Positions 1-12,470 of a stretch of 64,000 bases of DNA are shown here, piece after piece (position 1 is the stretch's first letter; each line of letters opens with the position of its first letter). Source of the stretch: Distichodus sexfasciatus (lineage: Eukaryota > Chordata > Actinopteri > Characiformes > Distichodontidae); the NCBI GenBank assembly GCA_032718565.1, contig JAVGVS010000107.1, positions 856,041-920,040 of the forward strand. The letters run 5' to 3'. The notes beneath the pieces were generated by a model that was not told where the DNA came from, did not search any database, and saw nothing but the letters and a program-made list of their open reading frames with translations. Position numbers and translations under genes: made by a program.

Positions 1-199
1 TGTGAGTAGAATGGTGGTTGTTTTTGTTATTTATCAGCTAAAAGTTTTCTTTGTAATAAATGGGAAGATTTATATTTAAATTTAAAATGTATATTTTTTT
101 AATGTATATTTTGTATTTTACTTATTTATTGTTTATTCCATGTGCCTTATTTCTGCCACTACCTTATTTGTTCTCTGTTCTGTTGTTCTCTGTTCTCTG

Positions 200-306
200 C
201 ACTGAAAAAAAAACCTGGAGCCACATCGTCTCGTCTCTCTATGTATCTGTACAGTATATAGCAGAGATGACAATAAAGTTTACTTTGACTTTGACTTTGA
301 CTTTTT
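200..306 (+). repeat. 3' tail of a non-LTR-type retroposon
   Basis: The segment GGAGCCACATCGTCTCGTC ... AGATGACAATAAAG ends in an imperfect (TTTGAC)n run at 280-305. A polyadenylation-like AATAAA next to a short tandem tail is typical of LINE/SINE 3' ends. A reverse-oriented, more diverged relative lies at 28010-28150. Confidence 0.45.
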
Positions 307-910
307 GATTTAACTGACCCGGAACGTTTTAGTGAACGTCGCACTTCCCTGTGAAAGTTGTGTGCACTAACAAATGCAACGTGTGTGTTCACACTTTGTC
401 CGTTGCAGAGAGTGTGACAAAATGTATACCAAAACTTAGGGAATACCGGAAAATGACGTGCTGGGAAATGAGAGGGTTTTAAGAAGAATCAGTAACGTTG
501 GAGGTGTACAGTTCGGACGGGACTGATCAGTCGGAACCAGTTTTCGATTCCTGCCCCTAATATGGGGACAGTTTTCAGGTTTGATGTGGACATTTGTCTC
601 TTAGTGGCACACTCACACAAAAATACCCACTTGTTAATTGGATGTTTTCACACACAGTAACAGGATGCAACTTGTCCGTTCACAGTGTCAGAACTGATCA
701 GCGTTAAAACTGTATTTTCATGTCTGCTAGACCTGCGCCAAGCCTGTCGCATCTGCATACAATGGCAACTCTGCCGGCTCTGTCGCAAGCCTCGAGTCTG
801 TCATCAGACTCCCACACGGCTCATCCGCTATCTGAGTTTCATCACCACGAAATTTAACAAGGGCGTTGAAACCTGAGACAACACACACACGCTGAGCAAG
901 GGAGACACAA

Positions 911-935
911 GCACACACACACACACACACACACA
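911..935 (+). repeat. (CA)n microsatellite
   Basis: Uninterrupted CA dinucleotide run of about 25 bases. A second one is at 1092-1118. Confidence 0.9.
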
Positions 936-939
936 AACT

Positions 940-1088
940 TGTACAACTATCCTTGTGGGGACTCCCATAATGACAACATTTATACTCATGGGGACCTTTC
1001 ATATGTCCCCACAAACTCCAAAAAAAACAATAAAAGTGATTGTAGGGGACAAAACGGCTCAAAGAGTTCCCCATGATGCATCAAAACA
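940..1088 (+). repeat. Dispersed repeat with CATGGGGACC / GGTCCCC blocks
   Basis: Shares CTCCCATAATGAC, ATGGGGACCT, TGTCCCCACAAA and GTGATT.TAGGGGACAAAA with 6280-6550. Both copies are bordered by (CA)n. Shorter relatives occur at 5330-5390 and 47345-47450. It looks like an old, CA-associated dispersed element and is not coding. Confidence 0.5.
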
Positions 1089-1348
1089 TGGTACACACAC
1101 ACACACACACACACACAGGCATTGTTTAGCCCTACCCTATGCATGTGCTTGCTCTATGGGGATGATGAAATATTTCTTGCACAGGAAACTGGAATTCAGC
1201 ATTAATCAGCGAGGCTCATTTCCAGGCAGAATGTCCTGATAAAGCAGGATCAACCCGACCTGCACGCTGGAGCTCTTACACACACACACACACTTTGTAA
1301 TGCTGTTACTCGATCGCTCACACGCATGAATTATGAAAGGACATAGTA

Positions 1349-1351
<3 letters not shown>

Positions 1352-1381
<30 letters not shown>
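1352..1381 (+). repeat. (GA)n microsatellite
   Basis: Uninterrupted GA run of 30 bases. On the complementary strand it gives a Ser/Leu low-complexity frame. Confidence 0.9.
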
Positions 1382-1493
1382 CAATGGAAGACACATGGAA
1401 TTTCACTATCCAATACTGAATGTGTCTGAATTCAGTTTGACATTAAATTTACTCAAAGTGAAAGTTTTTCTTCTAATTTAATGTCATGATTAA

Positions 1494-1499
1494 ATATAC

Positions 1500-1590
<91 letters not shown>

Positions 1591-1593
1591 ATA
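1494..1593. repeat. (TA)n tract of about 100 bases
   Basis: Nearly pure alternating TA with a few C substitutions. It is self-complementary, so it can extrude as a hairpin and is likely length-variable. Confidence 0.93.
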
Positions 1594-1967
1594 GGTATTA
1601 AATATAGATGGTCTCAGAGTTACAGTGATAGATTTTTCGATCTTATGATGATCATAGCGATATGACAAAATTGTACAAATATTTTACGTTCTAATGCGGC
1701 AGGAAAATGTAGCAGCACACGCAGTACGACACGTTGGGATGCTGTCAGCATGTACGTATCTCCCGCCTTGTGAGATGCCTAAGTCTCGCCGGCGATCAAC
1801 AGTTCAGTTGTCTCTGTGTTAGAGCGTGTATTCTCCCTGTGTTTTGGTGTTTCAAAGCATAATTTTAGTGAAAACGCATGACTTCCAAACACCCAAGTAT
1901 GTCTCCTGCTGGTAGTGGTAGTGACTGCTGGTGCTGTAGTATGTCTCAACTTACAGTATTTTCAAGT

Positions 1968-2185
1968 TACAGTTCTTTCTTTCTTTCTCTCACCCCCTTA
2001 TCTTTCTTTCTTTCTCTCACCCCATTCTTTCTTTTTCTTTCTTTCCTTATCTCAAACCTTTGACTTTCTTTCTTTCACACTCTTCTTTCTTTCCCTTTCT
2101 TATCCCCTCACCTTCTTTCTTTCTCCCTATCTCTTATCCCCTCATCTTTCGTTCTTTCTCTTATCCCTTATCGTTCCTTCTTTAC
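1968..2185. repeat. Pyrimidine-rich CTTT tract
   Basis: Degenerate TTTC/CTTT repeats interrupted by CACCCC and TTATCCC. The strand asymmetry is nearly complete. Open frames here are low complexity. Confidence 0.85.
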
Positions 2186-2236
2186 AGTGGGGTCATCTGA
2201 ACGCATCTCCATCGTAAGCCAGGGACTTCCTGTATA

Positions 2237-2789
2237 CACTACCAGTCAAAAGTTTGGACACACCTTCCCATTCAACGTTTCTTCTTTATTTTCATTACTA
2301 TTTACATTGTAGATTCTCACTAAAGGCATCAAAACTATGAATGAACTGTGTGAGGGATATTTGACCAAGAAGGAGAGTGATGGAGTGCTGCGCCACATGG
2401 CCTGGCCTCCACGGTCACCTGACCAAACCCAATCGAGATGGTTTGGGATGAGATGGACCGCAGAGTGAAGGCAAAAGGGCCAACAAGTGCTCAGCGTCTC
2501 TGGGAACTCCTTCAAGATTGTTGGAAAACCATTTCAGGTGACTACCTCATGAAGCTCATCGAGAGAATGCCAAGAGTGTGCAAAGCAGTGATCAAAGCAA
2601 AGGGTGGTTATTTTCAAGAATCTAAGATATAAAACATGTTTTGGGTCATTTCACACTTTTTGTTTACTACATAATTCCATATGTGTTCATTCATAGGGCC
2701 TTCAGTGAGAATCTACAATGTCAATAGTCATGATAATAAAGAATAAAACATTGAATGGGAAGGTGTGTCCAAACTTTTGACTGGTAGTG
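2237..2789 (+). mobile_element. Internally deleted Tc1-like transposon, copy 1
   Basis: Terminal inverted repeats CACTACCAGTCAAAAGTTTG and its complement lie at 2237 and 2789, flanked by TA at 2235-2236 and 2790-2791, the Tc1/mariner target. At 553 bp it lacks most of the transposase. The remaining C-terminal part (about 2440-2632) reads DEMDRRVKAKGPTSAQRLWE and onward, the end of the DD34E transposase including the region of its third acidic residue. A one-base loss upstream (in CCTGACCAAACCC) shifts the frame, so the copy cannot encode an enzyme. Confidence 0.92.
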
Positions 2790-3394
2790 TATATTTTGGT
2801 GAAAGAGTCATTGTGGAAATTTGTAGATATTTTCATATTTCAATATTTTTGACATTTTTCATGCAGAAAATGTAATATAAAGATGTTACGATATGTGCTA
2901 CTCATTTATTCATAAAATACTGAGATCATGTGTTCCAGTATCAGAAAGGTTAGCTGACAAATAAAGCCTGAGCAGAGCGGGAACAGCATCAGACAGACTG
3001 GACGGTATGGATTTATTAATCTAGCTCGCAGGAGCAGGAGACGGTCTGGCTTCATGTGGCTTTATTAATGAGGCTGAACAGCGGCTGCAGTTCTCTGTGC
3101 TACTGCAAGTTCATCTCAAATGCTGCAGCTCTGTCTGGCTGGTTGAGAGTGGTGAGGAGACAAGAGACCAGCATGCTTATTAGGCTGTGGTGTGTGTGTG
3201 TGTGTGTGTTTAAGAGGATGAGGAACAGTGGGTGGAAGATAAGTCGACATAAACACCATTTACTGAGTTTGCCGTTAGTAATTAATTGGACATTAATAAA
3301 AAGAGAGAGAGAGAAGTGTGTGTTTGTTAATATGTGTGTGTGTGTGTGTGAGTTTTAAGGCTGTTTGTGTAATACATTTGGATTTTGTCAGAAT

Positions 3395-3960
3395 TATTTG
3401 ATCTCTCTCTCTCTCTCTCCCTCTCTCTCTCTCGCCTTCCTTTCTTTCTCCTTATATTTCTTTCTCTCTCTTACCCAATTCTTTTTTTCTTTCTTTCTTT
3501 GTCCTAGTCTTTCTTTCTTTCTTTCTTTCTTTCTTTGTCCTAGTCTTTGTTTCTTTCTATCTTTCTTTCTTTGTCTTAGTTTTTCTTTCTTTTTTGTTTC
3601 TTTCTTTGTCCTAGTCTTTCTTTTTCTTTCTTTTTTGTTTCTTTCTTTGTCCTAGCCTTTTCTTTCTTTCTTTCTTTCTTTGTCCTAACCTTTCTTTCTT
3701 TCTTTCTTTCTTTCTTTGTCCTAGCCTTTCTTTTTTTCTTTGTCCTAGCCTTTCTTTCTTTCTCTCTCTACCCAATTCTTTCTTTGTCCTAGCCTTTCTT
3801 TATTTTCTTTCTTTCTATCTTTATCTGAGCCTTTCTATCTTTCTTTCTGTGTCCTAGCCTTTCTTTCTTTCTCTTTCCATCCTCATTTTTTTTTCTTTCT
3901 TCCTTCTTTCTCATATCACCATTATGTCTTACTTTTCCTTCTCTCTCTCTCTCTCTCTCT
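3395..3960. repeat. Pyrimidine minisatellite with CTTTGTCCTAGC units
   Basis: More than 500 bases of CTTT repeats are interrupted by about a dozen GTCCTAG(C/T) units at irregular spacing, flanked by (CT)n. It is a homopurine-homopyrimidine segment and therefore a candidate for triplex-type DNA. It is not coding. Confidence 0.88.
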
Positions 3961-4327
3961 CTGTGGAGTGATTGAGGTGAGGGGTTTGTTTTTGCGACAC
4001 TGAGAGGTTAGTCTGTGTGTTCGGTGTTGTCCTGCTGAGTGGAGCGGTGGACAGGAGGAGACTCTGAGACAGCAGCAGGCAAACTAGCTGCAACCGTCCA
4101 GCCCGTTTTTTTGCTCTCTCGTCTTACACACTGGAACTGGACGGGAGCAACAGACCGTGCCCGGTTGCCGTGGCGACGGCTGAAGCGGTGCTTATCCGGT
4201 GAGAGGCCGACCGAAAGCAGCGAAGAATGAGGGGGAAGAGGGAGGGAAAACAGAAAATGGCAGCCCTTAAAATCCTCTTGACATGAGGCAGCTTCTTTCC
4301 TCCCAAACAAACCATCATAATGATGTG

Positions 4328-4551
4328 GAAAATTAGCCTCTTTCTCTCACTCTCTTTTTCTTCTCTCTTTCTCCGTCATACGCTCTTATACTCTACCTTT
4401 TTCTCTCTCATATTCTCTCTCTCTCTCATACCATTTCCATTCCTTCTCCTCCCCCTCTCATTCTCGCTTTCCTTCTCTCTCTCTTTTACATTCTATCTAT
4501 ACTCCCAGTATCTCTCTTTCACTCTCCTGTGCCTCGTATTCTCTCTCATTC

Positions 4552-4592
<41 letters not shown>

Positions 4593-4763
4593 ACTCTTTC
4601 TCTCATACTGCCTCTCTTTCATACTGTCTCTCATACTATCTCTTTTTTACTCTCCACCTCTCTCTTACATCATTCTTTCTCTTTTATTGCCCCTTTCTCT
4701 CATACTCTCTCTCTCACTTTACTCTCTCTCTCTTGTACTGTCTCCCTCGCTCTCTCTCTCACA
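4328..4763. repeat. Long CT-rich pyrimidine tract
   Basis: Imperfect CTCTCT/CATACT/TTCTCT repeats run right up to the second Tc1-like copy. The 173-codon open frame across it is entirely Leu/Ser/Phe low complexity and is rejected as a gene. Confidence 0.87.
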
Positions 4764-4765
4764 TA

Positions 4766-5296
4766 CACTACCAGTCAAAAGTTTGGACACACCTTCCCAT
4801 TCAATGTTTCTTCTTTATTTTCATTACTATTTACATTGTAGATTCTCACTAAAGGCATCAAAACTATGAATGAACTGTGTAAGGGCTATTTGACCAAGAA
4901 GGAGAGTGATGGAGTGCTGCGCCACATGGCCTGGCCTCCACAGTCACCTGACCAAACCCAATCGAGATGGTTTGGGATGAGATGGACCGCAGAGTGAAGG
5001 CAAAAGGGCCAACAAGTGCTCAGCATCACTGGAAACTCCTTCAAGACTGCTGGAAAACCATTTCAGGTGACTAGCTCATGAAGCTCATCGAGAGAATACC
5101 AAGAGTGTGCAAAGCAGTGATCAAAGCAAAGGGTGGTTATTTTTCATTTGGGTTATTTCACACTTTTTGTTTACTACATAACTCCATATGTGTTCATTCA
5201 TAGTGCCTTCAGTGAGAATCTACAATGTAAATAGTAATGATAATAAAGAATAAAACATTGAATGGGAAGGTGAGTCCAAACTTTTGACTGGTAGTG
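4766..5296 (+). mobile_element. Internally deleted Tc1-like transposon, copy 2
   Basis: Same family, orientation and internal structure as the copy at 2237-2789, with identical terminal repeats and TA flanks (4764-4765, 5297-5298). It is 531 bp, with a roughly 20-base loss after GGTGGTTATTTTTC. It shares the same frame-breaking base loss near 4950, so the deleted form itself was mobilised. Confidence 0.92.
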
Positions 5297-5404
5297 TACA
5301 CACGCACACACACACACACACACACTCACCTGTATTGCTATCTTTGTGAGGTCCTTCTGTAGACGTCTATATTTAAGGTAAATTATACTGCAGTCAGTTC
5401 TAAC

Positions 5405-6131
5405 TAGGGATGCACGATAAGGGAATTATTGGCCGAAGCTGATATCCGATATTTTCGTGCGTTTATCTGCCGCTAACAATACCGATGCCAATAAATGAGG
5501 AAGGCAGAGTAGAGCACGAGTGCAGGCAGAGTTGAGCGCATAAAAACAAAATATTTGGCTCACCAAAGTTCCACAAATAACACAGTGTCAAGTCAAGTGA
5601 GTGTGAAAAGAGAGTGGAGCGAGGGCGGAGCATTTTGAGTGTAGTGCACCGCATTTTAAGAAAAAGTCACTTCCCGCCTAGTCAAATAGGGCGCGTGTGA
5701 CAATCCACGTGCACTACCTAGTGCGTAGAGAGCCGTTACGCTACAACCCCTATACACTGAGATGCATACTACCGCATAGAAAAGTAGGATAAGAGCGCCT
5801 TACCTACCATACTATTAAGTGAAGTAGTACACGGCTAAGTGCTAAGTGAGGCAAACACACAATTTTGTTAGTTAAAAATTTTTGCGTGTGCAGGCAGAGT
5901 TGAGCACGTAAAGACGAGATTTAATAAAATAACTTTATACATTTTAAGGCAGAAGGCGCAGGCCATATAAAATCCCACCTCGACTTTGGACATGCCTGGC
6001 ACAAGCACTACCTTTCCGACATACAATAAATGCGTCAGAAAATATCAGCTGAAAATACTGAGCAAATCTAAGCATCGATTTGATGCCGATTGGCCGATTC
6101 CAAAATGATTCTGATATTATCGTACTTCTTA
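5405..6131 (+). mobile_element. hAT-type MITE, TAGGGATGCACGATAA family
   Basis: Left end TAGGGATGCACGATAAGG. The right end is a decayed complement (ATTATCGTACTTCTTA, ending about 6131). The ends and the repeated CCGAT/GCCGATTGGCCGAT subterminal motifs fit hAT-derived MITEs. No transposase frame is present. Confidence 0.6.
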
Positions 6132-6242
6132 CACTTTATAATCAAAACAAAAAGGTTGTTTAAAAAAAAAAAACTATAAAGGCATTACATAAAAATATAA
6201 TCACAAAGCCCCCATTTCAGGTCCTCACAATCAGTTAAGATC

Positions 6243-6246
<4 letters not shown>

Positions 6247-6277
<31 letters not shown>

Positions 6278-6550
6278 CTATGTATTACTATCTTTGTGAG
6301 ATCCTTCCATAGACTCCCATAATGACTAAAGTACATAATTTTACACCTACACCTAATCTTAACCCTAACCATAACCTCAGTAACCAAAAGCACATCTTTT
6401 ACCTCTTTTAGTTTCTCAAATAAAACAAGCACATTTTCTATAAAGTCATTTTTCCTCATGGGGACCTCTCAAATGTCCCCACAAAGCCCAAAGAAAACAG
6501 ATAAAAGTGATTTTAGGGGACAAAAGGTCCCCACAATGCGATAAATACAT
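6247..6550 (+). repeat. (CA)n plus dispersed CATGGGGACC-type repeat
   Basis: A (CA)n run at 6247-6273 is followed by the repeat described at 940-1088, here in a longer form that also contains CTAATCTTAACCCTAACC. The latter resembles telomere-like hexamers only by chance length. Confidence 0.55.
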
Positions 6551-7146
6551 GGACACACAGACAGGCACATGCACACGGTGTCCTCTGCCGACGGACCTAG
6601 TGGCTTGATCATTTGCATCTCTTTTCCATGCTGCATTTGAATGTTAACCGAGACATGCAGCTGCCGCCTTTCCACTGAAGCTGATCTCAGCTTTAAAAAC
6701 ACTTTTTTTAATCTCCGTATCTCTTTGGCTCAGAGCTCGGATGTGTAGCTGATAGAGATTAATCGAGATTTTCCACACCTACACATTGTAATATGCGTGC
6801 CGTTTCCTCTTTCGGACAGCACTGCTCTCTTCTCTATTCTATTGTCCTGTCTGTTGAGGAAGCTCATTGGCCAGCTTTCCTGCACGCTCAAATCTGATCG
6901 CAGTTTATTGGCCGGTTCTGATTCTTCCAATCGCAGCCCCTTCCACTTAAGACGCGCGATGACACCTGAGATGGAGCCATAGGGAGAGTCCATATGCTGA
7001 CGAAACACACATACACACACAATTGGACCTCTTCCCTGGCATCGTTTCTCTTACTCAGTTTAAACCATCTGCAAATTCCTGGCTCTCACACATGCACAAA
7101 CACACTCACACACAATCTATATGACAACACGAGTGCTGTCCTGGCT

Positions 7147-7172
7147 CAACAACAACAACAACAACAACAACA
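7147..7172 (+). repeat. (CAA)n trinucleotide repeat
   Basis: Eight perfect CAA units. The forward frame gives poly-Gln within a spurious open frame. Confidence 0.9.
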
Positions 7173-7613
7173 GCCATGCACACGTGTCCACTTGCAAATG
7201 TGGCAGCTTTTTCACAAGGTTACGGGATCCACTGTTAATTCAGGCTGGTAAAAGCTTTTCTAATTACAGCTAAAACCCTGTCGGCCTCACGAGGCGTTTT
7301 GCCGTGTGTGAGCACACACACACACATACACACAAACACAGAGAAGTTAAGGAGCTCAATTAAAAGGCCATTAGAGAGAGACAGAGAAATGCGGCTTTGT
7401 GCACTAAGCCGACACGTGATGAAAACTTTTTCACATTTTTAATGCTGCAACACAGTGCTATTATACATTACAAAATGCTCAAAAATATACAAAAATAGCA
7501 AAACAGTGATGTGTATTTACAATAATACAACCCCCAACACAGCTTTCACTTTAGTATGACAGTACAGAAGCCATGACCCTTCCGAGTATGGCTACAGGTT
7601 AAAAGGTAACAAC

Positions 7614-8007
7614 AAGGGCTATAAATCACAAGGTTCATCACGATACAATGATATCGATTCAGCAAACAGCGATACGCCGATATCACAAAGTCTGCTACGA
7701 TACCATTTTGATTTGATTAAATTCAACATCCAGAAATCGAAATGAGATGATATCATACGCTGATTAAACACATCACTTCCATGCACATCAAATCACCAAA
7801 AGCAACTCAAATATGATTTGATCATTTGAGTTCAACCAGACATTGACATGGAAATTTTCACTTTTTTAAATAAAAGACTTCCTGTTCAATAAATAGTGAT
7901 GTTACAACATGTCTGATGTTTGATAGATGTTTTCATTTTGGATTAATCAGTCTTGCTGATCCTTAAGTCGAGGTATCAATGTAGATTGATGTATTGCTAC
8001 ACCCCTA
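7614..8007. mobile_element. hAT-type MITE, TAGGGGTGTAACGATAC family
   Basis: The right end ATGTATTGCTACACCCCTA is the complement of the family terminus, and the left end (AGGGCTATAAATCACAAGG) is its decayed partner. Interior motifs (CATCACGATACAATGATATC, TTGATTTGAT, ATGATATCATACGCTGATTA) recur at 28397-28713, 42580-42775 and 50283-50634. Confidence 0.6.
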
Positions 8008-8642
8008 GTAAGAAGTGGCATCCATTAGCTCTCCTTTGACACACTTCACATGCATGTTGAAAAAGGACACGGCATTTCAAAAGCAATACTTCACTTCCCC
8101 ATTTCACCTCACTCTTCTCTCAAGCAGTAGGTCATTTCTGCACCTGATGTCGCAAGTGCTCCTTTTTCCCAGTTTGGAACGTTGCCCCTCTGTCACCACA
8201 TCGCCGGGCTAAATGTCAAGGGCTGTCGTTCAGCCCGCCCGGATTAAACGTTCATTATAACGTCGGCTTTACCTGACACGGCACCACGCTGCCCACACAC
8301 AATAATCCTCCAATCACATTTCTGCAGCAGGCTGTCTGAATTAACAATCAGCCAGAGCAGTCTCTTAGCTTCGCTTCGATAAAGGTCAAAAGTGAGAAAG
8401 ACAAACACAGGTAAATTGAGCGAGAGAAGTGGATGAATAAGGCTTCGGGAACAGCTGCAGTGACAACACGCTAATCGTTTCCAGGTGTGGACCAATCAAA
8501 ATCGAACGCTGACAGGCTGTTCTTCATTAGCGCCAACAATCGCAGGCAATCCAAACCACAGAGCTTATGGGACTCTAACCGCAGGGAAGTGTTGAGGGCT
8601 GCTGTGCACACAGAAGGCCAACTAGAGACACGGGAGCCAGAT

Positions 8643-9030
8643 ACTAGGGGTGTAACGATACATCAATCTATGTCTATACATTGATGATCCAGAAGGCAGT
8701 AGCGACTCTCATGTGGAACGTCATCCCTCACAAAAACGCTTCAGTTCAGTCCAATCTTCCTCTTTATTACAGACGAAACTCATATTTTAGCTGATAAACA
8801 ACAAGAACCAGCATTCTACTCACAATACAGCTATTTACTTCATATTTTCAGTATTTATTCTGGACGCACGTCCTTCGCATTATTGTGCCGTGGCTCCAAG
8901 TCACATGTAGGGGGGATTGTGGTGAATGTAGTTCTCTCCCAGAAAGAGAGAATATATCGAGAATATATCACGATATAGCTTAAAATTATCGCAATATTAT
9001 TTTTAGGCCATATCACCCAGCCCAGCAGTG
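8643..9030 (+). mobile_element. Composite hAT-type MITE remnant
   Basis: Begins TAGGGGTGTAACGATACATC but ends GGCCATATCACCCAGCCC, the terminus of a different hAT-type family. The middle (TTTATTACAGACGAAACTCA to ACAATACAGCTATTTACT) matches the interior of the element at 44804-45777. It is either recombination between families or one insertion inside another. Confidence 0.5.
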
Positions 9031-10624
9031 CTCGCCAGTCAATCCCAATAACAAACTTTACATTTCAGTTGCAGGACCACAGCCATGCTAAGCAAACCCA
9101 CAGTGACCCAGTTCTACTACTCCACGCTCTCGAAGAGAAGCTTCCTCTCACTCTTGGCCTGCTTACAGTGTGTATTCAGGGTAAGAAGACATCAATAAAC
9201 CTGCAGCACTGCCAAACAGGATGCACCAAGCAAAACAGAGATTTATGGCAGGCTCCTGATGGTCATTTGCTGGTTTGATGCTGGTCAAAATGGTCACCAA
9301 AAGCAGCTTAAAGCAGTCCAAATACAGCTTAAAATGGGTGTTTATTGAACAGATTAAGATGAGGGTTCGAAAGGATTCACTTGGTGGACCAAGCTGTTTT
9401 TAGAGAATAAAAACGAAGCACCACGCTGTCTCTTAAAAGTCTGAGACTTTTGTCCTGTTCTTCACTTTTAGGAGAAGTGGTTAAGTGAGTCCATGCGCCG
9501 CTTTCAATGTCGGCCAATACTTGATACCGATTAAGGTGTCGGGCGTCCAGCCACAAGCGCACATTCAGAGAGAAGAGAACGTCGGAGAGAATTCCTCGCA
9601 CGCCTCTAGTCAAGGCCATGCTCATATCCACAACAATAATACCAGGATTCAGAGACGGTGCTGGAATCTGGACAGGTCTGGAGGAGGTGCTTTAGAAAAC
9701 AATGAATCAGAGGAATGGAAGTAGGTCAGATTCCTAAGAGGGAATGTGAAAGCTTCACACAGGATAATGGAATGCAGTGTGTCTGACTTGCAGACAATCA
9801 AGCAGCATCCAAACATACTCCAAAACTGATGGAGTGGTCTGTACCATGCATTCAGGGTCACACACACACATACAAGCATACTGAGCAGAAAAAAGAGCAA
9901 AGAGGCTGTCAGGTCCTGAAGATGATGGAAAAGGCCAGTCACATGCGCCGCTGAGCTCTTATCATATCTGAGGAAATGGGAGGGTATTTTATTATGTGTT
10001 TCTATAGTAGAACTCCTGGACGTGTATGTGTGTGTGTGTGTTTTGTCAGAATGTATGACAGGCAATCACTAACTCTCCTTCACCAGGCGAGAGAGCGCTG
10101 AAGCAGAAACTTCACTAACCATCAGCACATCTCCCAACATGAGAGAGAATGAGATTTTTTATTATTATTTTTTTTCCTCTTTCAAGGCAGTTGGACATGG
10201 TTGGGATGTGTATATTGTTACTGGTTTGTTTAAAAAAAAACCAAGCACATCTATGTTTTATTGCATCTGTTTCATGTATCTGTTATAATGTTGCTGATAA
10301 AAATATATTTTAAAAAAACAAAATGAGAGAGAATGAGAGAGGAGAGAAGATGAGAGAGAGAGAGAGAAAATATGAGAAAATTTTGGTGAAAAAGCAAATG
10401 AGAGAATCACAAACAAATCGGCTTTCTCCACATTTTACACTTTTTTTTAAAAATCGTATAATCCAGCTAAAAAAATTCCTGAATGAATAAATTTTGGAAT
10501 GATTTGAATGTTTTGATAATGAACGATTGAGTGAATAAGAAAATAACTGAGTGAATGACGAATAAATTCACCCTCCGTCCAGAAAACTGTTGCATATGCA
10601 GTAGTCATAACCAGATAAATAATG

Positions 10625-10650
10625 CATTATTATTATTATTATTATTATTA
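10625..10650 (+). repeat. (ATT)n trinucleotide repeat
   Basis: Eight or more ATT units. Confidence 0.88.
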
Positions 10651-12470
10651 CAGCACCATGGTCACATGCTCCTCATCCTGCTGAAGGTCAGAAAGTCCTA
10701 CATAATGTAATCTGATTCTGGTGCATGCATGCCATTGCCCCTTTACCTTTCATACATCATTAGTCATACTAACGTGGAGCGTTCCTTAAAGTAAGATTTT
10801 GGTGTTACTTGAGATCACTATCCAGTACGATAACACAGCTGGGTTTACCTGAAGTTTAGAATCACATCAAACGGTAGTGAAGTCCAAGTTCTGTCTCGGC
10901 CTCTCTCTCCACACAGGTCATGTGTGCGTGTGTGTGTATGTGTGTGTGGCTTTGGTAATGGGATTTTCCCGCACAGCAGTACGGCCGGGGAAGTAATTCC
11001 GATCTGATTGAGCGATCAATCAGGGGGCGGCTCAACACTCTCTGCTATTATCCACTACAGTAGCTCCTAAACGTGCTCATCTTTCAGAGGCTACATCTGA
11101 TCAAAGAGCCGTTTGAGGGTCAGCGCTCTCATCCCTCAAAACCTCAGCACCAAGCTCCGCTACAGCAGACTTAACTGAAGGAGTTGCGTGTTGAGTTCTG
11201 CTTTGGAATGACCGATTTCTAACGCCGCTTAATATAGTATCATATATCGATTAGGAGGCAAAATTTGAAAGGGTCATGGTGGGCAATTTTGGCAGGACAT
11301 CAGGGTTCCATTTCTACTCTTTTAGAAAGATGTCCAGGGACATTTAATGCCCTCAAAAAGTCAGGACCATCATTTTGCCCCACCCCAAGGATAGACTCTA
11401 CTTTATAATATGGATCTTATATAAGTTTCACATAAGAACTTGGAAACTTTAATGGTTCTTGGCATGGTGTTCTTACTGTGAAGCAAATTTTTATGCAGTG
11501 CATGGTGGGAAATCAAATGTACACACATACTAAAATCCAGCATGAATCAGTCACACCCCACTGAGCACTCCAACGTGCAGTCACACATTCTGGTGTGTGT
11601 GTGTGTGTGTGTGTCTAAGTGATGGGTCATTTGGTTGATACAGATCAGGTTCAGACAAGCTGAGCAGAATCTTTCAAAGGTCTGATGAAGGGGGACAGGC
11701 TTTCCATAAGTATCGACTTATACAGCACTACTGCTGAGGCTTAAATACAGCACAAAGAGCTGATCAGAATGAGAGAGACACAGAGACAGAGACAGAGACA
11801 ATATAACTGGAGCATACTCTCTGCTCTATTTCTCTGCCCCCTTGTTCAAGTACAAACAGGACAGTTTAATCCATTGGCACCAAGAATATACGGGTGTGTA
11901 TGAACTGTTTTAGCGTGTATGTGTGTGTGCATGCCATTTGTCGAAAGAGCGGTCTGGATCCATGCCCGCCTTCGCTAACAGCCCATCATTTCTGTCACTG
12001 GGCACAGTGGTGCTGAAAGAAAAATTGCCAAATGAACCGAATCCCTGTCCACAGCTAACTAATGAGGGAAACTACTCTGTGGACCAGTTCACATGCACAG
12101 AGTTGGTCAAAAGTCTCCTTAAAGATGTCCTGTACAGAAATCCACCTCTTTCAGTTGTGGCCTATACTGCAGACAAATATGGTAGACAATGTGAAATGTA
12201 AATTAGGGATGCACCAATCCGATACTGGTATGAGATGTCGGTCCGATATTGACTAAAACTGAGATATCAGTCCGATACTGACTCAAACTGGGGCAGATCT
12301 GTTACTTTTTATAGATCAAGTTTGTTTGCATTAGTTTGTTATTTGTAATGTAAGGTTTATATTTTTACAAATTTGATAGCTGTATAATATTATGGCAGAA
12401 TTTTCGTTCCTGACTAGTTCAATGCTCCAAAAAATGTTTAAACTAGAATCAAATTAATTTTAGAAAATTC

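Noticed and set aside
2438..2632. 64-codon open frame as an independent gene
   Set aside because: It is the leftover C-terminus of a Tc1-like transposase inside a deleted element with a frame break upstream.
3480..3800. Regularly spaced repeats resembling a CRISPR array
   Set aside because: The units are CTTT microsatellite with variable short interruptions in a vertebrate genome. There are no unique spacers.
4320..4841. 173-codon plus-strand open frame
   Set aside because: It is composed of Leu/Ser/Phe from a CT-rich tract and runs into the Tc1-like terminal repeat. No protein-like composition.
6340..6385. Telomere-like CTTAACCCTAACC
   Set aside because: Only one to two hexamers, within a dispersed repeat that has other copies. 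Not an interstitial telomere array.
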